From contig CAYVCX010000013.1 in NCBI GenBank assembly GCA_964450435.1, positions 1-50,309 of the forward strand: a stretch of DNA of 50,309 bases. The letters run 5' to 3'. Positions 27,601-35,500 of this stretch are shown here, piece after piece. Source of the DNA: SKLM01 sp964450435. Its GTDB lineage: Bacteria; Chloroflexota; Anaerolineae; B4-G1. The notes beneath the pieces are model-generated. The model ran no database searches, was not told where the DNA came from, and saw only the letters and a list, made by a program, of their open reading frames with translations. Each line of letters opens with the position of its first letter. Position 1 is the first letter of the stretch. A program made the translations under genes and the position numbers.

Positions 27601-28174
27601 GGTAGCTGGTCTCTTTCTCCAGTTCCGCGTCGTCGAACAGCTCGATGAGGGGAGAGAAACCAGGGTTATCGTTGGCCAGCCAGAGCAGCACCATCTCCTC
27701 CAGCACCATCTGCCGGTGTGGGATGCCTTCGGTCTCTCCCTCCAGGTAGTCGTCGACGCCGATCTCCTGTCGGTAGACGGTGAGGGGAGGGAACTCCTCG
27801 ACGAAGCGGCGCAGGGTGCTTTCGAGCGCTTGCTCGCCGACGCTTTCCCCGAGCCAGTCCAGGGCCTCCTTCATGACCGTAGGTTTCTTCTCTTCGCGGT
27901 ACTGCTGGACGACATAATGGAGGATCTCATCGATGAGGCCCATGGCGTTGATTTGACCCGCCTTTGCGGCACGTTCGGGGTAGCGCACGAGATCGCGCCG
28001 GCGGTTCATCTTCTGCACGAAGACGCGGGCGGCGTGGAAGTTCGCAAAGATGACGTTGCCGGTAAGGGTGAACAGCGACTGGTCGAAGTCGTAGAGCTCG
28101 CGCGCCTCACGGGAGATGTGGAACTCCATGGTGACCCGCGTGTTGGCGGGTTTGTCCGACAGTACAACGTGCAT
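24671..28174 (-). CDS. Very large alpha-amylase (GH13) family protein
   Basis: 1167 aa from ATG 28174, chosen because AAGGAG lies seven bases upstream; the longer frame to 28255 overlaps the preceding gene. An N-terminal region of ~330 residues and a C-terminal region of ~350 are mostly helical and unknown. The middle is a GH13 barrel: SDMVPNHMG (~400), RFDAAMT with the nucleophile Asp near 522, LLLAEAF with the acid Glu near 587, and NNPDE near 648. In typical amylases the last motif is NHD, so His is replaced by Pro while Asp is kept. It probably acts on alpha-glucans in the cytoplasm together with the two GH57 enzymes. No signal peptide. Confidence 0.85.
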   Translation of the reverse strand: MHVVLSDKPANTRVTMEFHISREARELYDFDQSLFTLTGNVIFANFHAARVFVQKMNRRRDLVRYPERAAKAGQINAMGLIDEILHYVVQQYREEKKPTVMKEALDWLGESVGEQALESTLRRFVEEFPPLTVYRQEIGVDDYLEGETEGIPHRQMVLEEMVLLWLANDNPGFSPLIELFDDAELEKETSYREMMSGLHAFFDTQPPFGPDGQNLIDLLRSPAKASPHSLSGQLEFMRGRWGQLLGRYLYRLLSSLDLIAEEEKASFLGRGPSRVYQFEALEYERFSPDQDWMPNVVLLAKNTYVWLHQLSRKYERSITRLDQVPDEELDTLARRGFTGLWLIGLWERSSASQRIKQMMGNPEAVASAYSVDDYRIAADLGGEEGYANLRDRAWQRGIRLASDMVPNHMGIDSRSVVEHPDRFVSLDCSPFPSYSFTGPDLCDDERVGIYLEDGYYDRTDAAVVFKRVDHWTGDERYIYHGNDGTSMPWNDTAQLDFLKEEVREAAIQMILHVARKFPIIRFDAAMTLAKKHYQRLWFPEPGTGGAIPSRAEHGMTKQEFDEHMPEEFWRQVVDRVAQEVPDTLLLAEAFWLMEGYFVRTLGMHRVYNSAFMNMLRDEDNAKYRRVMKNTLEFDPRIMKRYVNFVNNPDEQTAAEQFGKGDKYFGICTLLATMPGLPMFGHGQIEGYTEKYGMEYRRAYWDERPDRDLVRRHEREIFPLLHRRYLFAGVNGFLLYDFYTLEGYVNEDVFAYSNRVGEERALVLYHNKYAETRGWVRTSVAYTVESEDGAKRLVRRSVGEGLDLRDDDETFTTFREQTSNLEYIRSNRELHQRGLYAELGAYETHVLLDFRQVRDTAWHQYAQLTAFLDGRGVPSIDEALKELLLQPVHGPFRTLVNAETFRRLMRAADIEAEERDELYDEVERDVTRLLQEIKTWADADGDEEALAGELRLELDVILKLRTIGSRLPLSDAPAEYLREGPAAVPTVGLDDDVSTWSILLGWLFTHALGKIADRSAFDHISRSWHDELLLSKITTSVLQDLGLGEGSASWAVSTIKVLTTHQRWFETPGPDESRTYQVLRSWLEDNEVQRLMQVNRYQDVLWFNAEAFEELLWWMEVVAVVGIWADTDRSPQQAAAAIAACHQVIRDLQRAKEESEYRVERLLDAARS

Positions 28175-28244
28175 GGGACGCTCCTTTTTCACCCTGCCGC
28201 ATCCGGCGTGCGCGCCTGGCACCTGGCAGGACGGTTGAGTGGGG

Positions 28245-30383
28245 CTAGGGCGCAAGCCCTCTCAAGCTGAGGGTCAACTCGGCCTCCCAGGGACGCCGGG
28301 GCTCGAGCAGGACGTCCCACCACAGGAAAGTACAGGTGCCCTGGTAGACCCGCTCGTACCCGGACTCCGAGTTGGAGACCACCTCCAGCGGGAAATGCCA
28401 CAGGTTGGCGGGCCGGGCGAGGTCGATTCTGACCCCACCGGCCAGATCAGGCAGAGTCGAGCCGACGGTCAGGGTCGAGATGTGGCGGTGTCCGTCGAAG
28501 TCGCTCAACGCGTGACGCCGGGTGTCTGCCTCCAGATACCCGTGGCGGCTATCGCCCCCGACGATCCCCCAGTTGAACTCGATACCGAAGCGAAGGTTGG
28601 CCGGAATGTCGCTCAGATTGGTCGCGCGGTAGCTGGCCGCCAACTCCGAGGAGGCGGCCCTGAGCTGGATAGTCTTTTGGACTCTGATGGAGAAGGGCAC
28701 CTCGCCGGCTCGCACCGAGCCGTCCCGCGTAAGGGTCAGCCTGGCGACTCCACGTTCCTCTTCCACCTTAACACGATACGGTCGATCAACGAAGTCGCCG
28801 CGCTCCTCGTAGTGGGCCTGGTAGAAGTCCTCGGGCGTTGCGTCGGGATCGAGAAAGTGGTCGAGAAGGGCCACGCGGCGGTGCCAGTCGTAGAACAGCC
28901 GTGTGTGGACGTCGGGTTCTTTGACCTTGACCCCGTTCGCAATCTCCTCCTGCCCCGGAAGGACGAGGCGTCCCTGTTCGGCAGCCCGGCGCAGCATGTG
29001 GTGATATCCTTCGCGACGTCGGGTCATGGTGTTGAGCAGGTTACAGCGGCGGTCCCGCCAGTCCCACTCGACCAGGGCGCCGCCGTACGACGGCTTGAAG
29101 ACGAGTACCTGCCGGTCGCTGTTGAGGACGATCTCCTCGTGCCTGTCGGCGTCGAGGTCGCCGCGTTCGACGCCGACCCAGGTTTCCGTCTCCCTCGCGC
29201 TGGAGTCGGCGATCTCTTCGGCTGCGATGAGGTGGGCGAAGTTGGCCGCGCGGATGTGGAAGAGGTAGATGCCCCCGAACAGGCCGTGCCAGTAGCCGCA
29301 GTTACACTGAGCTGACCAGGTGTGATCCAGGGCCCGAGCCCTCGCTTCTCCCTCTGGCATGGCGTGGACCTTACGGCTGACCCACAGCATCTTCTTGTGC
29401 ATCTGGTTGACCTCGTCGTAGCGGCGCATGAAGCAGCGCCACGATCCTCCCTTGATGAAGCGACGCACCCTGTCGTGCTCTCCCTGGCTCAAGTCTCGCT
29501 GCACGTCGCTGAAGTCAGCGAAGGCATCGGGCGGCAGGGCCCAGTGCATCATCTCGTCGTAGGAAGCGCAGGGAAGGTAGACCCGACCCAGGGGTGCGTG
29601 CTCGGCGGCTACCTCGCCCAGGGGGCGCGTCTTGAGCCAGTCGGTGTTCGCCTCCAGCGCTCCGAAAAACTGGTCGACCCAGCCGTTCTCTCCCCAGCAG
29701 TGGTTATAGGTGTCGGGCCACAGGCCGAACTTCTCGCCATCGTCGCCGGAGACGGCCACGCCGCCAGGGTGGGCCAGGGCGCGTTCCCGGAGCCACTCCA
29801 GCACCTCCTCGACGGGGCGCCACGGAATGGCGTAGCGCAGGTGCATGACGTTGCCGAAGATTGTCAAGGGATAGCCCTGCTCCTCGGTGACGTAGGGGCC
29901 GAAGAGGTCGTCGTCCGTGAGGCCCACCATGTTGAAAGGCGTGTCGTCGAGGAGGGTGTAGTCAACGCCCGCTTCGGCCAGGGGTTTGGCCAGGTGGGGC
30001 TCCCAGACGCGCTCGGCAAGCCATGCTCCTGCGGCTGAGCATCCAAATCTTTCGCCCAGGAAATCTGTCATCTTACGTACCTGGCCCAGCTTGTCGGCGT
30101 CGGGGATGGCGATGAGGATCGGTTCGTAGTAGCCGCCAGTGAGGAGTTCTACCTGTCCCCGCGCGACGAGATCTTCCAGCCGGATCAGATGCTCGGGACG
30201 GTTGGCACCCAGCCAGTCCAGGAGCGGACCGCTGTAGTGGAGCGCGAGCCGGATGCCCGGGTGGCGCATCAGGGCCTCCACCATCGGGCTGTAGGCCGTC
30301 TCAGCGGCCTCGGCAAACACGTGGTCGAAGTTCCCCACGGGCTGATGGTTGTGAATCACGAGGGCCAGGGTTAGGCGTGACAT
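28245..30383 (-). CDS. GH57 4-alpha-glucanotransferase or amylase
   Basis: 712 aa, ATG at 30383 with GAAGG upstream. GH57 motif 1 is HNHQPVGNFD (11-20), the nucleophile is Glu124 in AERVWEP and the acid/base Asp214 in SGDDGEKFG; these positions match Glu123 and Asp214 of the Thermococcus litoralis 4-alpha-glucanotransferase almost exactly. The C-terminal half (~320-712) corresponds to the beta-sandwich regions (DUF1925/DUF1926) found in that enzyme. It transfers alpha-1,4-glucan segments, or hydrolyses them. It starts the glucan operon; the GH13 gene follows after 70 bp. Confidence 0.9.
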   Translation of the reverse strand: MSRLTLALVIHNHQPVGNFDHVFAEAAETAYSPMVEALMRHPGIRLALHYSGPLLDWLGANRPEHLIRLEDLVARGQVELLTGGYYEPILIAIPDADKLGQVRKMTDFLGERFGCSAAGAWLAERVWEPHLAKPLAEAGVDYTLLDDTPFNMVGLTDDDLFGPYVTEEQGYPLTIFGNVMHLRYAIPWRPVEEVLEWLRERALAHPGGVAVSGDDGEKFGLWPDTYNHCWGENGWVDQFFGALEANTDWLKTRPLGEVAAEHAPLGRVYLPCASYDEMMHWALPPDAFADFSDVQRDLSQGEHDRVRRFIKGGSWRCFMRRYDEVNQMHKKMLWVSRKVHAMPEGEARARALDHTWSAQCNCGYWHGLFGGIYLFHIRAANFAHLIAAEEIADSSARETETWVGVERGDLDADRHEEIVLNSDRQVLVFKPSYGGALVEWDWRDRRCNLLNTMTRRREGYHHMLRRAAEQGRLVLPGQEEIANGVKVKEPDVHTRLFYDWHRRVALLDHFLDPDATPEDFYQAHYEERGDFVDRPYRVKVEEERGVARLTLTRDGSVRAGEVPFSIRVQKTIQLRAASSELAASYRATNLSDIPANLRFGIEFNWGIVGGDSRHGYLEADTRRHALSDFDGHRHISTLTVGSTLPDLAGGVRIDLARPANLWHFPLEVVSNSESGYERVYQGTCTFLWWDVLLEPRRPWEAELTLSLRGLAP

Positions 30384-30434
30384 GGTGTGGCTACCTTCTG
30401 GATTGTGACTGTCGGCTGCGTTTTGCTAGAGGGT

Positions 30435-30463
30435 ATTGTCGTGCATGTGCTCGTTTTGGTCAA
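30435..30463 (-). promoter_or_regulatory. Putative sigma-70 promoter for the glucan operon
   Basis: Minus strand: -35 TTGACC (30458-30463), 17-base spacer, -10 GACAAT (30435-30440). Start near 30428, giving a ~45-base leader before the GH57 ATG. The -35 is good and the -10 weak. Confidence 0.55.
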
Positions 30464-30537
30464 GTGGGGGGAGGTAAAACGTGAAGCGTAAAACGTGAGG
30501 TGCGAGACGTGCGGTGTCGAGCGCGGAGGGAGCTGTG

Positions 30538-30607
30538 GATTAGGGATTGGGGATTGCAGATTTCAGATTGCACATTGCACATTGCACGTTGCGGGTTGCA
30601 GGTTGAA
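30538..30607 (+). repeat. Degenerate 7-bp tandem repeat
   Basis: Ten heptamers in register: GATTAGG, GATTGGG, GATTGCA, GATTTCA, GATTGCA, CATTGCA, CATTGCA, CGTTGCG, GGTTGCA, GGTTGAA. Just upstream (30471-30500) TAAAACGTGA occurs twice. This lies in the 335-bp intergenic space 30384-30718, which has no gene. Such drifting short repeats suggest slippage. Confidence 0.75.
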
Positions 30608-30673
30608 GATGGGACATGAGGATCACGGGCAGGCGCGGAGGGGCGGCGGGGCGCGCTGAGGCATATGACGCCA

Positions 30674-30700
30674 GAAGCTCACCAGTGCTTGGTGAGCTTC
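30674..30700 (-). terminator. Perfect hairpin after the DUF5679-like gene
   Basis: GAAGCTCACCA (30674-30684) and TGGTGAGCTTC (30690-30700) form an 11-bp stem with a 5-base loop, 18 bases past the stop codon on the minus strand. No T-run follows, but position and strength suggest transcript end formation or stabilisation. Confidence 0.55.
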
Positions 30701-30718
30701 AGTGGCAGCGCAGAAGCG

Positions 30719-30877
30719 CTACTTCTTCTCTTCGCTCGGCAGGAACCGGTTTACCGTCGTCCCGCACTCCGGACATTGGCCCTTGGCCATACGACGACCC
30801 GTCTTCGTCTTCACGACTTCGCCTTCCTTGACGGTTCGCTTCTCACGGCACTTGACGCAGTATCCTTCGAACTCCAT
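30719..30877 (-). CDS. Small zinc-ribbon protein, DUF5679-like
   Basis: 52 aa. ATG at 30877 is preceded by AAGGAGG at ideal distance, and a strong promoter lies ~140 bases upstream. The protein has CVKC near the start (7-10) and CPEC (35-38), a two-CxxC zinc ribbon, with TKTGRRMAKGQCPECGT between and after, very like DUF5679 domain proteins (YCVKC...KGxCPxCGT). Function of that family is unknown; the basic, Lys-rich middle could bind RNA or DNA. Strong expression signals for such a tiny gene suggest an abundant housekeeping protein. Confidence 0.85.
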   Translation of the reverse strand: MEFEGYCVKCREKRTVKEGEVVKTKTGRRMAKGQCPECGTTVNRFLPSEEKK

Positions 30878-31013
30878 AGCAAATCCTCCTTGAGATTAAC
30901 GCTTCACAGATGGCCTTCCCACCTGCGCTTCGGACGATGCGGTGCGGCTCCCCGCGACCGAATGGGGTGCGGATGTGGCCTGGCGGCATTCATTCGGGCG
31001 CCAAGCGAGCAGA

Positions 31014-31043
31014 AGTATACCCCAGGTTGTGTCGTTCTGTCAA
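31014..31043 (-). promoter_or_regulatory. Strong sigma-70 promoter for the DUF5679-like gene
   Basis: Minus strand: -35 TTGACA (31038-31043, perfect), 18-base spacer, -10 TATACT (31014-31019). Start near 31007; the leader of ~130 bases before the ATG is not explained by any structure I can name. Confidence 0.75.
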
Positions 31044-31250
31044 GTAGGCGCATACGTGCTTGGCTTGGTCATTCTCCTCCCTGTTCAGGTCTCCAGGTGA
31101 CTGGCACTCAGAGGCTTGACCTCGCAAGGGCCACGGAGGCGGCCGGCGCAAGATCCGGGGATTGCTGGAGGTTCACGCAAACGGTGGTCAGCCTCGCGTG
31201 GCGGAGACCCATAGGACTTGGCAATTCCGAGGCCCGTACACCCGGACACC

Positions 31251-31279
31251 TTGCCACTTCGTTGCATTCGTGCTACACT
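31251..31279 (+). promoter_or_regulatory. Putative promoter for the Pro/Thr-rich surface protein
   Basis: TTGCCA (31251-31256), 17-base spacer, TACACT (31274-31279). Start near 31286. The leader to the ATG at 31468 is ~180 bases and contains hairpins GCTCAC/GTGAGC (31316-31330) and GACGTCAC/GTGACGTC (31374-31413), so post-initiation control is possible; it matches no riboswitch I recognise. Confidence 0.5.
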
Positions 31280-31467
31280 CTGTGGTTGCCGGCGGGGTTT
31301 CCGGCCGGAAGCGAAGCTCACGCTGTGAGCGGATTGCGGATCTGGTGAAGGGCGGAGCAGAGGGCGGCTGCCTGACGTCACGTCCGGCGTGGGCGTTGAA
31401 TTGAGGTGACGTCGCGAATCTGCGGAGCGACGGCGCCGTTTTCTTGTAGCTGTGGTGAGGTAGATCT

Positions 31468-31929
31468 ATGCGCAAGCGTATGNNNNNNNNNNNNNNNNNN
31501 NNNNNNNNNNNNNNNNNNNNNNNNNNNNNNNNNNNNNNNNNNNNNNNNNNNNNNNNNNNNNNNNNNNNNNNNNNNNNNNNNNTGACGGTGGACAACACCA
31601 ACGTGGTACCTTCACCGACTCCGGAGGTGACACCGACGGAGTCGCCGACGCCAACGGTCGGGCCGACACCGACGCCCGTGACCGTCGAGCAACCGCCGAG
31701 TCCCACGCCGCGCCCGACGGCGACCCCAGAGCCCGGTGTCGTCGAGACTCCCACCGTGCCGCCAGACGACGGTCTGGATATGGCGCTGAACCTGGGGCAG
31801 GTTCGCGACGGTTTCTGCACCGGGGGGCTGATCAGCGTCATGCTGCTGACGGTCTGGGGGCTGTACGTGGTGGCCAAAGCCGGGGTGCGCTGGCTCCTGC
31901 GCCAGCGCTCCGTCTCCTCTGGCGGATGA
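31468..31929 (+). CDS. Pro/Thr-rich cell-surface protein with C-terminal membrane anchor, gapped
   Basis: Only the first five codons (MRKRM, after GGTGAGG) and the C-terminal ~115 residues are present, separated by the N gap; the full size is unknown. The visible part is a linker of Pro-Thr repeats (SPTPEVTPTESPTPTVGPTP and similar) to about 31760, then a soluble DDGLDMALNLGQVRDG segment, one membrane helix (GLISVMLLTVWGLYVVAKAG) and a basic tail RWLLRQR. This is a surface protein held by its C-terminus, with a bulk domain or longer repeat lost in the gap. The repeat itself may be why the assembly broke here. Confidence 0.65.
   Translation: MRKRMXXXXXXXXXXXXXXXXXXXXXXXXXXXXXXXXXXTVDNTNVVPSPTPEVTPTESPTPTVGPTPTPVTVEQPPSPTPRPTATPEPGVVETPTVPPDDGLDMALNLGQVRDGFCTGGLISVMLLTVWGLYVVAKAGVRWLLRQRSVSSGG
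31483..31582. other. Scaffold gap (100 N)
   Basis: Exactly 100 N, so the true length is unknown. Frames before and after happen to agree across 100 bases, which carries no weight. Confidence 0.95.
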
Positions 31930-31977
31930 GTCGCTGAGGTTCGTCCGCCGCATCTCTCGCGCTGGTCAAGGACAGCC

Positions 31978-32550
31978 GTGAGCCGCTATCTTGTTGCCGG
32001 TCTGGGCAATCCAGGTCGGAAGTACGCGGATAACCGGCACAACGTCGGCTTCCGATGCGTCGAGCGATTTGCGTTCCTCCACGGCCTTTCCTTCGATCGG
32101 CGGCAGAGACGGGCCCGCGTGGCTCTGGGTACGATCATGCAGCGCTCCGTCGTGCTGGCGAAACCGCAGACGTATATGAACAAGAGTGGATATGCGGTCG
32201 CTTCGCTGGTCAATTTCTACCGCGTGCCCGTGGAGCGCACGCTCGTGGTCTATGATGATCTCGACCTGCCGCTGGGCACCACGCGGTTGCGCCCGTCGGG
32301 CGGCACGGGAGGTCATCGGGGCATGCGGTCGATCGTCACCCAACTGGGGAGCAGGGATTTTCCACGCCTCCGCATCGGCATCGGGCGCCCGCCCGGACGG
32401 ATGGATCCGGCTGACTACGTGCTTCAGGACTTCTCTGCCGATGAGGAACCGCTGGTAGACGAGGCATTGAAGCAGGCTGCAGCTGCCATCGAAGCCTGGC
32501 TGGTCGAGGGGATCGATGAGGCGATGACCCGCTACAACCGGGGTGTGTAG
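31978..32550 (+). CDS. pth: Peptidyl-tRNA hydrolase
   Basis: 190 aa, GTG start at 31978 with AAGGA upstream. It frees tRNA from peptidyl-tRNA that drops off ribosomes. The N-terminal VAGLGNPGRKYADNRHNVGF contains the conserved Asn11 and catalytic His21 (His20 in E. coli), followed by KPQTYMNKSG and VYDDLDLPLGTTRLRPSGGT GGHRG-type blocks, all classic. Length is normal. It is followed directly by mfd, whose start lies at its stop codon. Confidence 0.96.
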   Translation: MSRYLVAGLGNPGRKYADNRHNVGFRCVERFAFLHGLSFDRRQRRARVALGTIMQRSVVLAKPQTYMNKSGYAVASLVNFYRVPVERTLVVYDDLDLPLGTTRLRPSGGTGGHRGMRSIVTQLGSRDFPRLRIGIGRPPGRMDPADYVLQDFSADEEPLVDEALKQAAAAIEAWLVEGIDEAMTRYNRGV

Positions 32551-32551
32551 C

Positions 32552-35500
32552 GTGCGGATCTCGGGACTCCTGGCCGCTCTCGAGGGGTTGGAACCATATG
32601 GTCTCCTGAGACAGGATCTGGCCCACGGGGAGATGCCCCCGCCGCTGGGCTTGATGCGTTCTGCCCGACCGGCTGTCCTGGCAGGCCTGGTGGGCGGTGA
32701 GCCCCGCGATCTAGAGGGCCCTTTGCTGGTCGTGGCGGGTACGACGGGCCGCGCCCAGAAGCTGGTCCAGTCGCTGCAGGACTGGTCGGCGGCGTCGACC
32801 TCCATCCTCCGCTTCCCCGAGCCATTGACTCTTTTCTACGACCGGGCGCCGTGGACCGACGAGATTATCATCGGGAGACTGCGTGTGCTCTCCGCCCTGC
32901 ACGATCAGCGCGAGGAGGAGCCAGGCGAGGGGCCCCTGATTGTCGTGGCCTCAGCGCGGGCCGCCATGCAGCGCACGCTTCCTGTTCATCAGTACCGCCT
33001 CTCGGCCCGCGAGATCAATGTGGGCCAGGTCCTCGACCTGGAGCGCACGCTGCGGCGCTGGGCGGGTCTTGGCTACGAGCCGGTGAGCGTGGTGGAGGCT
33101 GCGGGTCAGTTCAGCCACCGCGGCGGCATCATCGACGTATTTCCGCCGGCCGACGATTCCCCGGTGCGCATCGAGCTGTGGGGCAACCGGGTTGATTCGA
33201 TTCGCCGTTTCGATCCGGCGACCCAGCGCTCGCAGGAGCGGGTGACTGCGGTCAGAATCACTCCGGCTCGGGAGGCTTTGCCCCGGCACGGATCGGGAGC
33301 TGCCAAGCGCGTGGCTCAGTTGTTGGAGCAAGACTTGTCGGAGGATGTGCTTGAGGAGCTGGAGGAGCACCACCGGGGCCTGGCCGACTCGGCGCCTTTC
33401 CCGGGCCTGGAGTTCTATCTGCCCTATCTCTATACCAGCCCGGCCACGCTGCTCGACTACCTGCCGCACAGCGGCCTGCTTGTCGTGGACGATGAGTGGG
33501 AGCTGGCAGATACCTGGGCGGAGCTGGAAGAAGAGGCCGTCGATCTGAGGCGTTCTGTGGAGGGGACAGGGGTACTTCCCGAGGACTATCCGCTTCCTTA
33601 CGCCACCTGGGACGAATGGTGGGAGATGACAGCGGATCGATCCGTGCTCACTCTCGGCCACGGCAGGGAGGAGACCACGTCGAAGCTGGGCGACTGCTTC
33701 ATCCCGGGCCCGCGCTTTGGAGGGCAGCTGAGACCGCTGTTGGATCACATGGAGATGGCGCTGGCTCAGGGCGAGCGCGTCGTTGTCGTCAGTCGCCAGG
33801 CGCCGCGGCTGGCGGATCTGTGGGGCAGGGAGCACGCGTACGTCTCACCGCTGGACGATCTGAGCGAACCTCCGGGCTCACCCCTGACGTTCGTGCAGGG
33901 TGCTCTGGACGAAGGTTGGATGCTTCAGTCGCCGTCGGGTGTGTCGACCCAGCTGCTCACGGACGGCGAAATATTTGGCTGGCGGCGACCGGCGCCAAGA
34001 CGGCCCCTCCATCGCCGCAAGACGGCGCCGGAATCGACCTTCTCTGACCTCTCTCCGGGCGACTACGTGGTGCACGTGGAGTACGGCATCGGCATTTTCC
34101 GCGGCCTGGTCACCCGGTCGGTGGAGGCCGGCGAGCAGGAATACCTGCTGGTCGAGTATGGCGGGAGCGACCGATTGTTCGTACCCATCTATCAGACCGA
34201 TCGATTGAGCCGGTACATCGGGGCCGATGAGCGGGTGCCCAATCTCAGCCAACTGGGAAGGGCTCGCTGGAGGGACGTTAAGGATCGGGTCAAGGAAGCG
34301 GCTGAAGAGGTCGCCCGTGAGCTTCTGGATCTATACGCGGCAAGAGAGCTGGCGGAGGGATACTCGTACCGCCCCGACACCCCGTGGCAGACTGAACTTG
34401 AGGCGTCCTTCCCGTACTTCGAGACTCCAGGGCAGCGCGAAGCCATCGCCGATGTCAAGGACGATATGGAGAGCCCACAGCCGATGGACCGCCTCATCTG
34501 CGGCGATGTGGGCTACGGAAAGACGGAGGTGGCGGTGCGTGCCGCCTTCAAGGCAGTGATGGACGGCAAGCAGGTAGGCGTTCTGGTGCCCACTACGATC
34601 CTGGCCCAGCAACATTACGCGACGTTCCGGCAGCGGATGGAGCCTTTCCCGGTGGAGATTGAGATGCTCTCTCGCTTCCGAACGGAGGCCGAGCAGGAGG
34701 ATATCCTGGAGCGGTTGCTCGCCGAACAGATCGACATCGTGATCGGTACTCATCGTTTGCTTCAGGATGACGTGGCCTTCGCCGATCTGGGCCTGTTGAT
34801 CATCGACGAGGAGCAGCGTTTCGGCGTCACGCACAAAGAGAAGTTCAAGAAAATGCGTTCGAGGCTGGACGTGTTGACACTGACCGCCACCCCGATCCCG
34901 CGCACCCTATACATGGCGCTGACGGGCGTGCGAGACATCAGCGTGATCGAGACGCCGCCGGAGGAGCGACTGCCCGTGACGACGTACGTGGGTAACCGTG
35001 ACACATCGCTGGTCCGGCGCGCCATTCTGCGGGAGCTGGAGCGCGGTGGTCAGGTCTTCTATGTGCACAATCGGGTGCGCACCATTGACGCAGCGCGCCA
35101 GCGGCTGGAACGCATCGTGCCGGAAGCCGTGTTCGGGGTGGCTCACGGTCAGATGCGGGGCCGGGACCTGGAGGAGACGATGGTGCGCTTCGTCGAGGGC
35201 GAAATCGACGTCCTCGTCTGCACCACTATTATCGAGAGCGGGCTTGATATCCCGGCCGCGAATACGCTAATCGTGGAGAGAGCGGGACGTTTCGGGCTGG
35301 CACAGCTCTATCAACTCCGAGGCCGGGTCGGTCGGGCCGCGGAGCGGGCCTACGCCTATCTGTTCCACGACCGCAAGAGTCGTTTGACGCCGGACGGCCG
35401 GCGCCGCCTGGAGACGATCCGGGAGGCGAGCGGGCTCGGCGATGGGTACACCATCGCCATGCGGGATCTGGAGATCCGCGGGGCGGGCGACATTCTGGGG

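Noticed and set aside
31286..31467. Cyclic-di-GMP or other known riboswitch in the leader of the surface protein
   Set aside because: Inverted repeats exist, but none of the conserved core sequences of known classes could be found by eye.
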